A stretch of 64,000 bases of DNA from Otis tarda (Eukaryota; Chordata; Aves; Otidiformes; Otididae). Below the pieces are notes generated by a model that saw only the letters and a program-made list of their open reading frames with translations, was not told the origin of the DNA and ran no database searches. Shown here one piece after another: positions 13,374 to 25,364 of the stretch (positions are counted from its first letter, which is position 1; the number at the start of each line of letters is the position of its first letter). Both the position numbers and the translations under genes were made by a program. Location of the stretch: the NCBI GenBank assembly GCA_026413225.1, contig CM048560.1, positions 12,480,001 through 12,544,000 of the forward strand, given 5' to 3'.

Positions 13374-16300
13374 GTAAGGTAAGAGTAAATTGGCAGCCGC
13401 AACGGAGCTTTTCTTGTAACAAAAGAGGCTTACTCACAAATGGCTATGTGTAATTGGGCTTATGTGTACCAGGAGAGATTAAAAAAACAGAAGAGATGTT
13501 CTTCCAAACCAAATCTGCCAAAAGCTTCTTAATCAGGAGGACTGTGCCTCCTAACCCAAATAAATGGTGTGAGATCAGGTTCATTTTAGTGCCCACAAGG
13601 GCTGAAGCTTTTGGAATTATTCAGCTCTTTTGTCAAAATACGACCCCTAGGTCTTGAGCTTGTGTTCTGCATCTGCCTTGCTCAGTATGTATCTCCACAC
13701 TTCAATCTGATCACGTTAAGTATGTTTCTGCAGCCGTAGGTCTTTTTCAATGCTGGCAGATATTTTTTTTTATCTAATTGGCACTTGAAGTGACAAAGCA
13801 GATTTCTATCACTGATTAACTGGATGGTGGTTGTGAGGTTTTTTTGTTTTTTGATATCTGCATTTATAATTTTGAACATCTTTAGTATTTATTATCTTTA
13901 ATATTGTTTGTGAAATATTGCTTTGACAGTAAACTTTCTACTAGCATCTGTTGTGTGTCTGTCTAGCCACTCTGCTCATTAATGCCAAAGCATGCAAATG
14001 TGTGTTTCACACGTGTACATAGGTGCTGGCTGCAAACGTGTGTTTTTACATTGTGAATAGAACAGAGCTCTTAGAGACTACCTATTATTTTGTTTCAAAC
14101 CTTACTGCTATTTTCATCTACTGTGATTCACAAAGGTTTTAGTTGATACTTATAGTAGAATAATAATAACACAAAAGTTCTCATTGATTCATTCTTGTTG
14201 ATCCGTTTTGCGAATGCAAGCTGACCCTTTCCTGAGGTGGAGAGTTCTTTCTACTTTAAAGACCGGAAAAGGAAGAGGTGTCAGAAAATCAGCTTGGAAC
14301 AACAATAAAAACCTCTAAGTTTATAATGAGACAAATAATTTAAGGAAATTATCCACCTGCAATGTTTAAGTTGTGAAAAATTTTGTTACATTTGTATAGA
14401 AAAATGTACAGAGCCAGGACTCATGCCTGAATGTTTAATCCAGTTTCTCAGTGAGCTTAAAGTCAGATGATGGAACGCTTGTTAACAGTGCATTAGTGCT
14501 GGTCCTGTGAGGGCACATGGATGTATAGGAGAGATCAATCACAATTTAAAAGCTGTTCATTTGCACATGTCAATGCATCCATTTAAACTTCCACTCTGGT
14601 AACAGACTGATTTTTTTTTTTTTTCTCCATTTCTATGCCTTTTTGCAAAGACAATGAGAATGGGAGGTAGTGACAGCAGGAAGCAGGAGGTGTTTGCGCG
14701 GTTCTTTAGTGTATCCGTACTTCAGCTGACTTTAGCTGGAATGGCCAGTGCCCCGCACTTCTGTCATTCTCCCTGAAGGCATCTGAGGAGGTTTTTTTTT
14801 CCTATGTTGCATATCTGAATAAAAGTGTCTATCTCTATAAGGCTGCATGTGCACTGGTGTATCTAACACAGAGAGAAAACGGATGCTGGAGGGCTCATGT
14901 AGAAACTAGTACATGTGATTATCAGCCTTAGCAGATTTTTACAAAGAAAAAAAAGATAGTAAAATGGGCTTTATCCATGAATTATGTACAGTTAATTGTT
15001 ACTGGAGAGGTGAGTGAGCAAAATATTTCATGTGCTTCAGTGATAAATTGAGAGGTTCTTAAATACAGGTATAAACATATATCAAGGGAATTGGCAATCA
15101 CCAAAAGCAAGATTAATTACGTCTCTGCGTGATTAGTGCCTGGTTTCTAGAGTAGACAATCTTATTTGGTGTAAGGGTTTGGCAATAAATAGAGAGAGAG
15201 TTCTTTACCTATGGTAAATTGAACAAAATTGCAACTAATGGTTAAAATCCTGCGTTCAGTTATGCCTATCTAATGGTATTAGATTGAAATAATGGAAATT
15301 GTTATGGGAAGCTGAATGTGACTATCTTTATAAAGACTTAGCAATATCTTTCTTGTAGCTAGAAAATAGTTGGTGTTACTATGGGTCACAGTTACTATAG
15401 TTAGCAAAGGATTTGTAGGCATCAAGTTTTCCTTTTCCTGTGTCTTAAAAACCAAGACTAGTGTTCAGCTTCCAGATTTAAAACACAATTTCCTGAAGGA
15501 AAAAAAGTATGCTGAGTTTACTAAAATATTTCTGAAATTTATATTCTTTTAAAAAGAGTATTATATTCATGCATTCTTTTTAAGCTGTCCATTTTTTTTT
15601 TGTCATGGCTTTGAAAATCTTTTTTAAATTCAAAGGCTGTGTTCAAATTTTGTATCTTCTATCAGGCAATTTGAATACAAACTGGGAATCATGAGGCTCC
15701 AGCTTATCTGCAATATGCCTGCTGAAAATGATCCAAGTATCAAGATGTTGAGAAAAGCAAGTAATTTAAAAAAAAAAAAAATCTTTTTACCTTTTTTTTT
15801 TCCTCAAATGGCCAAGATCTTAAGAAGCAGAAGGTCAAAAAACTATGTTGCTTCTTCAGTCAGTAAACTCTAATGTGTAGGTTTGGTGGGGGTGGTTTTT
15901 GTCAGATGTCTATATTTAATTTTCAGTATCTCCAAATATTTGAGGACCGTTTTTGCCTAACTAGAAGGGATATATGTTATGTGTTTGCACAAATGTCCAC
16001 TCAGCTTCTGACAAGAATATTTTCATAGTTGGTTCCTTATTGTCTTTCTATCACAGCTTCCTTGTGTAGGATAAATTTGGCTATATCAGTTAGCAAAGAT
16101 TGGGTGTTTTTCACATGAAAACAGACTTTGTTGTTGAGTTTTTTGTAAGTTTTACTAAGAACACCACTAAAATGTGAATGTGCAAAATCTTGCTTACTTG
16201 TTTGCTCACATTCTATGTAACAGCACGAAAATGTTTATGTATGTGTATGACTTTAAGGTCAGCAGCTTAATACTGTCATAAAGTGTTCTGCTTAATTAGT

Positions 16301-17231
16301 TGCATCTTTACTACTGTGTTCTACTCAGTTGGAAAGTCATGTTTAATTAACAATGTTACCAGTGTTACGAAAGTGGTTTCATGGGTTATTTATGGTATGA
16401 TAGGGAATCAAATGTATTTTGAGAGTCTGAGAGGGAGACACTGGAGTGGAAGTTAGACTCGGCAACCTCAAAATTTGACCATGTCTGCAAGAAATGCTTA
16501 ATGGATAACAAGAATTTTATACGCAGGTTGATTCTTATTCAGCATTGAAAATTTGAGATGCTCATCCTTTGATCACTGTATATGGTAGTGTTGTCTGCAA
16601 ATAACCCAGCTCAAAGGGAAGTTATCACATGAGCCTCTACACTTATTTGTGGTTTTGGTGTGCCTTACATTCCCCAGTTGAAGAAATGTTTACATGCTGG
16701 GCAAACTAAAGCGTAATGAGAGTAGGAGTTGCTGAAGGCCGTACAATAGAATACTGATAAAAGTGGGAACAGACACTAGATGTCTGAATAGTATCTCTTG
16801 TATTTTTATCCATTGTCACATTCTGCACTGAAAACGTAGCCTAAACCAAAGTTCACTGATGTCAGAAGAAATGGTCTCATTGACTCTGACAGGTATTAAT
16901 TTAGTTTCATGGTATGTGGCCTAGGAAGCACAACACCCTAGAGACTTAAAATGTTCATATTAAGAGCAGAATGTATTCTCCAAACATTACTTTATTTTCA
17001 TAACGCATTCTCTCCCTCTTTTGATTTCCTATAATATTAATTTTTTAAAAGACATGTGAAATGTGTGGGTGTATGTGTAGAATCAGTCACTTTTTGTAAG
17101 CCTGATCTCCACTTGTATTACTTAAAAACAGACATTTAAAGCACAGTGGATTTTTATTTTTTTTTTCCCTCAAAAAGATTCTGTGCTACTAAATACTTGC
17201 TTGTTTGTTTTCCTGTATCTGATTAATACAG
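13374..17231. other. AT-rich non-coding sequence
   Basis: No supportable gene. T14 at 14611-14624 and A14 at 15768-15781 are simple runs. The block around 14450-14600 (TTTGCACATGTCAATGCAT and neighbouring AT-rich words) looks like regulatory sequence but cannot be tested here. The remaining open frames are 60-67 codons, as expected by chance. Confidence 0.65.
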
Positions 17232-17333
17232 GCCTATCTCGGACAGAAAGGCAGCAACAATCGTGTTTGTAACACGGCAGGATACATTGATCCAATCTTG
17301 AAGGTTGCCCTTTCAGTTCAGCAGCTTCATTGA
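17232..17333 (+). other. possible terminal-exon-like segment, unrecognised
   Basis: A pyrimidine-rich acceptor (TTGTTTGTTTTCCTGTATCT, then a TGATTAAT branch-like word and ACAG at 17228-17231) precedes an open plus-strand frame that ends in TGA at 17331-17333. Its 33 codons begin AYLGQKGSNNRVCNTAGYID and end in QQLH. The patch holds several CpG dinucleotides, unusual for this window. The other plus-strand frames also stay open for much of the stretch, and so does a 65-codon minus-strand frame (17170-17367). Coding sense therefore cannot be assigned, and I do not recognise the peptide. It may be a small exon, a conserved non-coding element or chance. Confidence 0.2.
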
Positions 17334-20300
17334 CTTCCGGATAGTATCCAATTGTATTTCCGGGCATCTTAGAGACATTATTGCAGCCTGAACTTTTACA
17401 CTAACGGTGTACAAAATCATATGACAACTTTAGCATTGATTTAGCACTCATTTTAGATAAACCATTTGGGTTACCTTGTATTTCACTCTCTTATAAACTC
17501 TGCACCTGGGGAAAGTAATGCATAGAGTGTCTAAGAGGAGGAAAAAGCAGAAATAATTTTATTTCATTTTTAATAACTAGGAGTGAGGAACTTCGAGAAG
17601 GAGTCCTCTAATTAGACATCTTAAATTCAGCTTCTTTCTCTGACACAGATTGGCTTTATAAACATTGTTTAGGTTTCCTGTGTTCCTGCTTGTAGTTGGC
17701 AAAATGAAGGTAATGGATCCACATCAGATGAAGCAAACTGTTCACTTTAAGCCTGTGAATGCAAATGTTTAAGCATTTTGCTATAAAAGGACTAACATGA
17801 CTATCTCAGAGAGTTATAATGCTAAGGCACGTTTTTTTTTAAGAGTTCTGGGATCTTCAAGTTATAGAATCAGGCAGTTGAACTCCTGAGAAGCATTATT
17901 ATTAGCTGTGGAAATTATTCTCTCATATAATTAATTCTGGAATGCTTTTTATCTATTTAAAAGCAACAATTTCTTATAATAAATAACTTGCACAGAGGTA
18001 ATTTGATTTTTTTTTTGCTATTTGTTAATGACTGCTTGATATGTTCAGCAACTCAATAATGTACATCTGTTGATATTTTAAGAAATTAGGAAAATGTCTT
18101 TTTTTGTTGTTGTTTAGATATTTGAGCTGTATAAAATGATGAGTATAAAATAGCTCAAAAAGGTTAACAAAACTCTTCATGGAATAGTGTCCAAAAGAGG
18201 TTAACAAATCTCTGCTTATATTTGCTTTCTGTTATATTAGAAGGCAGAAAAGACTGTTATATGTACTGCAGTAATCCGGGTATATTATTGAACAAATATT
18301 GACTAGTACAGTGTTTGGGAATAAAAAAATCCTTGAGAAAGCGAAGTGAAATGGCAGGTACTGCTACTCAAATGGGAAAACTATCTATCTCATTTAAAAA
18401 GCATTTTCAAGGACATAAAAACTTCATTTCTGAATGGAAATGTTTTATTAGTCTGATAAATTTCTCAGGTTTTCTGCAGGTTTTTCAATTTTAGACTTAA
18501 CTTCATTTGGAAAAAAAAAAGTCTCTGATCTCTGTAGGATTCCTAAGCTAATTTTTAGCTTTAATTTTCTGTGATTGTATTCTCTTCCAAGGAAACAGAA
18601 TAAGGTATAGAGAGAATAAAAGTAATGAAGGTCTAATTCTTCTCTGAAGAGTCAGGTTATTGGTTACATCGCCTATTGCCTTACAAGTTCAGCTACCCTA
18701 CAGGGCCTGATGGAATTGTTCAGAAAACAGTGTTTTCCATGAAAAATCCTTTTACAAATGTCTTTATTCTTGTTCATTAACATGTACTCTGGAAATTCAA
18801 TTATAAGAGCTTTCTTTATTCCAAACATTTCCCACTTTTTTTTTTTTTTCAAGATTATTTTTCTTTTTTTTTGTTCAGATTTAGCAGGACCATTTTCTAG
18901 GTTTGACTTTCTATTTGCCTACTGGAAAAAGTAAACAGGGACATAGTCTTGTACCCAGGATGACTTCTTTGTTACTTTGCGTAGATGTGCAATGAAAGCC
19001 AGTCTAGATGATGGCAGGTATGTCTTTGGTTCAGCAAATTCAATTGGTCCTGTAAAATTGCAAAAAAGGTGTTTGGATACTTGCAGGTTCATTGTAATGT
19101 CAAGTTAAAATTTGAACCATCATCAGGAAATGGTAATGGATATGTGTTTTCAGTTCTTTACAGTCTGTTACACATAAGACTGTCATTGCAGTAAGTGAAG
19201 CTGTGAGCATGAGAATTGAGTAAGGAGAGAGGGATCTCACTCAATTTAAACACTCCTGTAAATGGCAGAAAAGCAACATGCAGATATAAAACTAAGGGCA
19301 GTCTCATTCTTCATTCTGCTCACATAACTGTATATTGTGTAACAGCAAGGGTAGCAAATTCAGCCAGAAAGTTCTTTATGATGGAAGAGGTATTAGAGGT
19401 ATAATGTGGAAGAATATATACTCCAAGGTGTTTATAAATGTGAAAAAAATTCACATCATGTTTTTACTGTGCTTTTTTTTGGTGAGACGCTGGCTTATGT
19501 GCTCATTGCTATGTTAACTGACAGCACTGCCCTAACATCAAATAGTTATGTTTCATTTATAGACATAATTTTAAGGAATGTAAAAGCTCTGTAAATTCCT
19601 TCTCGTGCATTAATATAAACTTAGTAGATTTGCAATAAAGAAGAGAATGATAAATGCAATGAAGCTTCCCAATACTGAGTTCTTGGGTCGAGACAGAGCC
19701 CTTGCTAAAAGTCATTGGTGTTTTTCCTTTCTAGAGATAGGTATAATCTTCAAGCTCTATTGCCTGGAGAGAGTTCCTATCTTACTCTTTCTTCAGGCTA
19801 GTAATGCTGCTTAGAATACAAGCTGCTTTCCCCTGGTTTTATTGCGTTCTCCTCAATCTTTTCTGGAAGTGTACAATGGAGGATGGCTGCCATTTGCATG
19901 TTCAGGCCACTGGGTGTTCAGAGGAGTACGGAATTTTTTGGCGAAGGAGGATTTTATAGAGTACTAATGGAAAGACCTGTACATACATCGATATTTTAGT
20001 ATTATGGAATTTAAAAATATTTCTCATCTTTAAGGTGAGATAGAATGAACTTCAAAATGCTAGATCTGAGATATGTGTTTAAAAGTTTTTGGGGTTTTTT
20101 TTTTTTCAGTAAGGAACAATAAAGGCCTAGAATTATTCCAGAAGTTGGACCTATATTGTTATGGAAGCTGGGAATTATGATGGTTATCTAAGTACTAATT
20201 ACTTGTGATTGAAATTCCAATTTTTTTTTTTTTTTTTTTTAAATCTTTATTTTCTCTGAAGTAACTGTGTGATAGCCTATCAATACAACCAGACTTGGGT

Positions 20301-22476
20301 AGAGAAATACCTTGGCTATGAATTAGGAAAAAAAACCAAAAAGTTACAATATATTTTAAAGTCTGAAATTGTTTCATATATATGTATTTAGAAGGTCTTC
20401 CCATTTCAAATGTTTTATTCTTGTCTTCCTGCAGTATTTCCAGTACTCATAGATATAAATGTATAGCCTTTAGTGATCTTACGGAGTCATGCATGCGATT
20501 ATGAACAGATGTGTTGTTTGAATTGGAGCATAAAATACCAAGGGATAAAGTTGTTTGTGTGATGAATACACTTAAGGCTTGATTTTGCTGTCATGAACTT
20601 TTCAATTTCCTTTTGTTACAGTTTTAAATTCAGTGAAAAAAAAAAGAAATAATAATAGCAATAAATTAGAGGTTTAGAAAGAATGCATATCATGTCTCGG
20701 AAACATTGCTATAATGGAAATACCATTATCCACACTAGACAGAGATCTGCTTTATCTCTTGCTTTCTTACCAACTCTTTCAGCTAGGAGATAATTTTTTC
20801 TTTTTTTTTTTTTTTAAACTGGACATGACTCCAAGTTCAGTGCTAAGTCACTGTCTGTGTGTACATGTATGAACAAGGGTGGCATCCTTCCTGTGCAATC
20901 TGTATGAGATAAGACGTGTTTATGATTCATGTGGGTGAAAACTGGGACGTGGGCTTTGTGAAGGACATTGTGGAGTGCGTGCTTTACAAGGATGTAGTAC
21001 TGTAGGCACAACACAAGTAAACACACGTACACTGAAGTCCAATTCTGTTTAGCAAAGTACTCTGGACATGTATTCCAGTTCTCATTTTCTTCGGTGAGAC
21101 ACCATGCTTTGCAAATCAAGTAAACCAAAGCACATGGTAATTAACTGAGATGCAAAGTCCTTTCTCTGCCACTAGAAGACAGAAGCCATTAAACACGGCA
21201 GGTTTGCCTCTTCAGTGGAAAGGGTAAGGTAAGAGGCAGAACAGGATCTATCCTGTTTACTCACCACTGCAGATCTATTATACATTAATGGCTTAAAGGC
21301 AACAGTCCCTGTAAAGATAAGGGCCCTGTGAGAATTATTGGCAATGAAGACTAGTACTTTACCACTGCCGTGATAACAATGTAATTATTTTTGGATAGCA
21401 ACTGGTAAGTTCTATGTGATTCTGCCACTTTCATGTTCTAGTTCTTATTTGCTTGTCAGTTACAAGCAGGGACTAGCAAGGAACACAGTTTTTTTACAGT
21501 GCTCAATAATTTCATTTTTTAGTAGTTGACCCTAATCTGAATAAAGTGAGTTGCTCGCTTGTGCTGAAGAAGTTTGTAAGAATCATGTGGAAAGAGACAC
21601 AAAAAAAATGAGTTGGGCATTAAGTCACTAAACTGCAACTAATAGGCATTCATGCAATGGTCCTTTTAAATATGAGTCATGCCCCATTTAAAATCTAACT
21701 GAAATTACAGCTCATTTCATTAAGAAAGATAATTACGAATTCATTCCTCCTTAAAAAATTAAGTATATATTACAACACATTTAGAATCTACCTTGACATT
21801 TAGAAGATAAATACAGATTGTGTGCTATTGACAGAAAAACCAAACCAAACACTAGAAGGTATATTATGTTTTCCCAGTTTTCACTTTGGAAGGCTGATGA
21901 CAAAGAAGGGAAAATTAAATATATATAAATTTATTTTCCAACATCATGATAGAATTTCCTAAAAATTTCAAGTTAAAAAAAAAGTAAGGGGGATGTCAGC
22001 AGTGACATCACTTCACTGCCTCCAGAAGGGCCATGTTGATTTACAGTAACTAATGACTAGCTAATTGCTTGTTTTGTTTCACTTGCATTGTTAAATTAGG
22101 CTGAAAAACATTTTAAAGACTAGAAATAGAAAAGAGCAGCACACTTTTAAAATAAATTTCAGACATAAAGCTGACATTAGAGACATTTCTACTTAAGTTT
22201 AAATGTGTTAGGAACGTAACCTCTTCCTTGTGGAAAATGGAAAATAACTAAATACTTGTTCCAGCTTTCCCTCTGCTGTTTCCATCGTACCAGGGAAGGG
22301 AAGAATCTTTAGACATTCAACTCTGAACACTTGACACTACCAACTTTCACCAAGCCAGCGTTGCTTCTGCTGTTTCAAGCATGGATTCTTTCATCATGTA
22401 ACATCATGTTTCCCCAGATTTTCTCCAGTTATGAAATCCTGGAAGGTTTATCCGTATTCTCTAGCCTTTTGAAATA
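17334..22476. other. AT-rich non-coding sequence
   Basis: No gene is supported. There are simple T-runs at 18836-18849, 20095-20106, 20221-20240 and 20801-20815. A block around 21600-21760 combines TAATTA cores with ATTCATGCAATG-like words and reads like a candidate regulatory element. The open frames (up to 104 codons, at 20814-21128 minus) have no recognisable domains. Confidence 0.65.
20221..20240. repeat. poly-T tract (T20)
   Basis: Twenty uninterrupted T followed by AAATC. It is a simple homopolymer with no associated retroposon body. Confidence 0.95.
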
Positions 22477-22481
22477 GTTTG
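22477..22481. repeat. left copy of the 5-bp target-site duplication
   Basis: GTTTG lies directly outside the left LTR end and is repeated exactly at 23166-23170. This is the footprint of the staggered cut made on integration. Confidence 0.88.
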
Positions 22482-23165
22482 TGTGGTGGTTTAGCCCGGA
22501 TCACCACACAGTTTCTTATTCACCCTCCCCCTACCCAGTGGGACAGGGGAGAGAAATTGGGAAGAAAGGAAAACTCGTGGGTTGAGATAAAAACAGTTTA
22601 CTGAAAATACTAAAAAACTACAAAGCTAACAGGATATAAGGAGATTAATATATACAAAATAAACAATGCACAATTTCTCACCACCTGATGTCCGAATGAC
22701 CAACACAGCCCATCCTGAGCAGCGATCACAGGAACAACACCGAGCAGCAAGCAAAGGGGGGAGAGCAAGCTAGCAAGGTAGAGGGAATGATGCCAGCAAG
22801 CAAGAGAGAAAAAAAGGATGCGAAGGGTGCCCGAACGGATACCCGACAAGAATGCCTGAACAGAAAAGGATAGGATGCCCCCTCCCATGGGCAACCCCAC
22901 TTATATACTGAGCATGACGTTTATGGCATGGAATACTCTCTTTGGCCCGTTTGGATCAATTATTCTGTCTGTCTTTCACCCAGCTTCCCGCATCTGCACG
23001 TTAACGAGACCTTAACGAGACTTGGAAAGCCGGACAGTGTCCTTGGTCTCATTAACAACAACTCGTATCATCAGAATGTTTTTATCAACATTCTTCACAC
23101 ACGAAATCCAAAACACACTGGCTACTGAGAAGAAAGTTAACTCCATCCCTGCTGAAACCAGGACA
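22482..23165 (-). mobile_element. solo LTR of an avian endogenous retrovirus (ERVL-like)
   Basis: The 684-bp element begins TGTGGTGGTTTAG and ends CCAGGACA on the plus strand, so it has the TG...CA ends of a retroviral LTR, and GTTTG flanks both sides. It resembles an LTR family common in bird genomes whose sense copy starts TGTCCTGG. Read on the minus strand, a TATA-like GTATATAAGT (plus 22899-22908) follows a TGACGT-like CRE core (plus 22915-22920), marking the U3 promoter. The word AACCCACGAGTTTT lies downstream near plus 22575. I see no AATAAA downstream of the TATA. No internal gag-pol-env and no second LTR occur in the window, so this is the product of LTR-LTR recombination. The 5-bp duplication fits ERVL better than ERVK (6 bp) or ERV1 (4 bp). 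A 96-codon frame inside it (22610-22900 minus) is not a gene. Confidence 0.9.
22899..22920 (-). promoter_or_regulatory. LTR core promoter: TATA-like box and CRE-like site
   Basis: In LTR sense the order is an ACGTCATGCT word, then GTATATAAGT. The first contains the CRE half-site TGACG on the other strand and the second is a TATA box. The arrangement is that of a retroviral U3 promoter pointing to lower coordinates. Whether it is still active cannot be judged from sequence. Confidence 0.6.
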
Positions 23166-23170
23166 GTTTG
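23166..23170. repeat. right copy of the 5-bp target-site duplication
   Basis: GTTTG follows the CA end of the LTR and matches 22477-22481 without mismatch. The intact duplication argues against later rearrangement at either edge. Confidence 0.88.
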
Positions 23171-23584
23171 TCATGTACAAAGACAGAGAGAGGGCAAATG
23201 TGCTGCTAAGCTAAATCAAGAGAAATCAAGGGAATTGTGCCAGCAGAGAGCCTGACCTGTGGGAATTTAGAAATTTGTATCCACAGGCTACGGAGGTCTT
23301 AAACCTGAGTGATAGTTAAAAGACACAGAACCAATCAGCCAAGGTTTATGGGAACAAGCTTGAATAACAAAGTTGCTTTTTGCTGCCAACAATTAGGAAA
23401 CAGATTGTCTTTGGTACTTAGAACCTTTTAAAATTATTTGGGGTAGGGGGCATGGGGATGTGTGATAACAGTGACAAAGGAAGGAGGAGAAAGTCAATAC
23501 TGGAAGTTACAACAAATATGCCTTTAAGTTGGTTACTGAGATAACAAGGGATGAAAGTGATTTGCTGGTGGAAGGACAAACAGA

Positions 23585-23602
23585 TTTTTTTTTTTTTTTT
23601 TT
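23585..23602. repeat. poly-T tract (T18)
   Basis: Eighteen uninterrupted T, a simple homopolymer about 400 bp right of the LTR and outside its target duplication. Confidence 0.95.
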
Positions 23603-25340
23603 GGTTCCCCTGGCATTTAAGAACTCAGCTGGTGGAAGAGATTGGTAAGAGAGCAGAGGCAAATGTAATCAAATTCCCCTATAAACATTTACAAAAGTCC
23701 AAAGGAAAGGACTTGCAGTTTGGAAAGGTAAGCAAGCTGATATTCACTGATATAACCTGGGAAAAAAAGAATTTAATACCTATTTCTCTGCTTATCACTG
23801 ACTTCCTGCAGTGAATATAGAGATATTTTTTTTCCACTTTAAACAGAGTTGTCTTGTTGTAAACAAGTTGTGGCATGAAAATGAAGTAAGGTGGAAAATG
23901 ACTTGACTCTAATTTTCTGCATCTTCAATAAAACTTCTGAAATCAGTCAAGACTGAAGAATTTGTGTTAAAATCTTTTGTGAGCTGGATGAATTATTTAA
24001 TTAAAAGCAAGCCTTTCTCAGCCAGGCTGTGAAGGAAATGCAAGACTGTACATGTGAAATACCTTCAGCAGCTTCTTCCTCTCTTATTTAGTTGGAAATA
24101 GTCATGTAAGGGATGGTGTTAATGTTTGGAGAAATCACTACAGTGAATGCTTGAACTATGCCCTAATGTTACACTGACATATTAAACATCAAAAGTCATT
24201 TGCAATTTCATAACTTAATAATTGAAACTGGCAAACTGAATGTTTCTGTGAAATGATTGAACATTATATGGTGTCTCAGTTGCAAAGGTGTTTCTGCATC
24301 TAAAGCCCTTCTCTATTTCTGACCCTATATGCATATGAGAGAAGTATGACACAGAAAGAAAGGGAATGTAGTTCTAGAGTTGGTTTAAATAAAACCTAAT
24401 CCTGTCCAAAGGTTGAAAATTGCAAAGTAATGAAAATCCTTGCCATACTTATTATATGCATGTAAACACTGTCAGGGCTAGTGAAAAATCTTCTGAAAAT
24501 ATTTTGTCCTGATGTTTCCAAGAAAACTAGAAAAAAAAAAAGAGAACTAGGAAAATTAAATTTACATGAAAAAAAATCTGTAAAATATTTTTTTAATATA
24601 ATTGACTGAAATGTTTTATTTACACAGTTTTACTGAAAAGTTAACATGTTTCTACTGACTGTTCTTTCTCAAATGCCCTGTGGCTAAAAGAAAGTGAAAG
24701 AGAATGTACCTTGCCTCCAGCTTTTATCCGAGCACCTGGAAGCATGATATATTTGGTAGAAACCTAACATTAAGCCTAATTTAACAGACAGAAGGTAGGA
24801 TGGTGATACCATGCAGATAGACATATAAGATGAGTCCCCTTGCTTGGTCAGAGTGCCTCTTCCTCCACTTAGTCCCTCTCCAGCCCTCTGCTTCATCGCT
24901 ATGGACTTACCTCGCCATTGCTGGAGCATGGCTGAACCTGCTCCTGGCAGGTTATCTTGGGAATATAGGTAGCCCTTTTAGCTGTATTTTAGAAAAATAC
25001 AGCCTTCAAATACAATACAGGTTCTAAGGATGTAGCTTTTGAGCAGCATAGCTGACTAGTGCTAAATCAAGGCAAACACTGAAAATCAAAAGCATGAGAC
25101 ACATTCTACGTGCTTCTGGTATCTCTTCAATGTTTCAGAGTAAAAGAGGAGGAAATTTTAATTTCATTTGCGAGAATCCTTGCAACTGTCTTGAAAAAAT
25201 AGTTAGTCTAGAAGCCCAGGCACCAGTACAGGAGTTCAGAGACTTGAGTTTTAGTTATATTCCTGTCCTCTGTGATCTGCAGCTCATTTTCCACATCTAG
25301 TCCTTGGCCACGTGGCCTTGACCATGCACCTGTCTGAATA

Positions 25341-25364
25341 TACATGTGTGTGTACATGTGTGTC
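25341..25364. repeat. 12-bp tandem duplication, TG-rich
   Basis: TACATGTGTGTG is followed immediately by TACATGTGTGTC. The two copies differ at the last base. It is a small local duplication with (TG)n character. Confidence 0.85.

Noticed and set aside
22610-22900. 96-codon minus-strand frame with hydrophobic segments, resembling a small membrane protein
   Set aside because: It lies wholly inside the solo LTR, in the U3/R/U5 sequence, and reflects LTR composition. It is not a viral or host gene.
23439-23457. G-rich word considered as a G-quadruplex
   Set aside because: Only three G-tracts of three or more are close together (GGGG, GGGGG, GGGG). A fourth tract is missing, so the standard motif is not met.
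25205-25330. Stretch resembling a MIR-type SINE (GAGTTCAGAGACTTGAG, then GGCCTTGACC)
   Set aside because: The similar words are few and their spacing does not follow the family order well; not strong enough to annotate.
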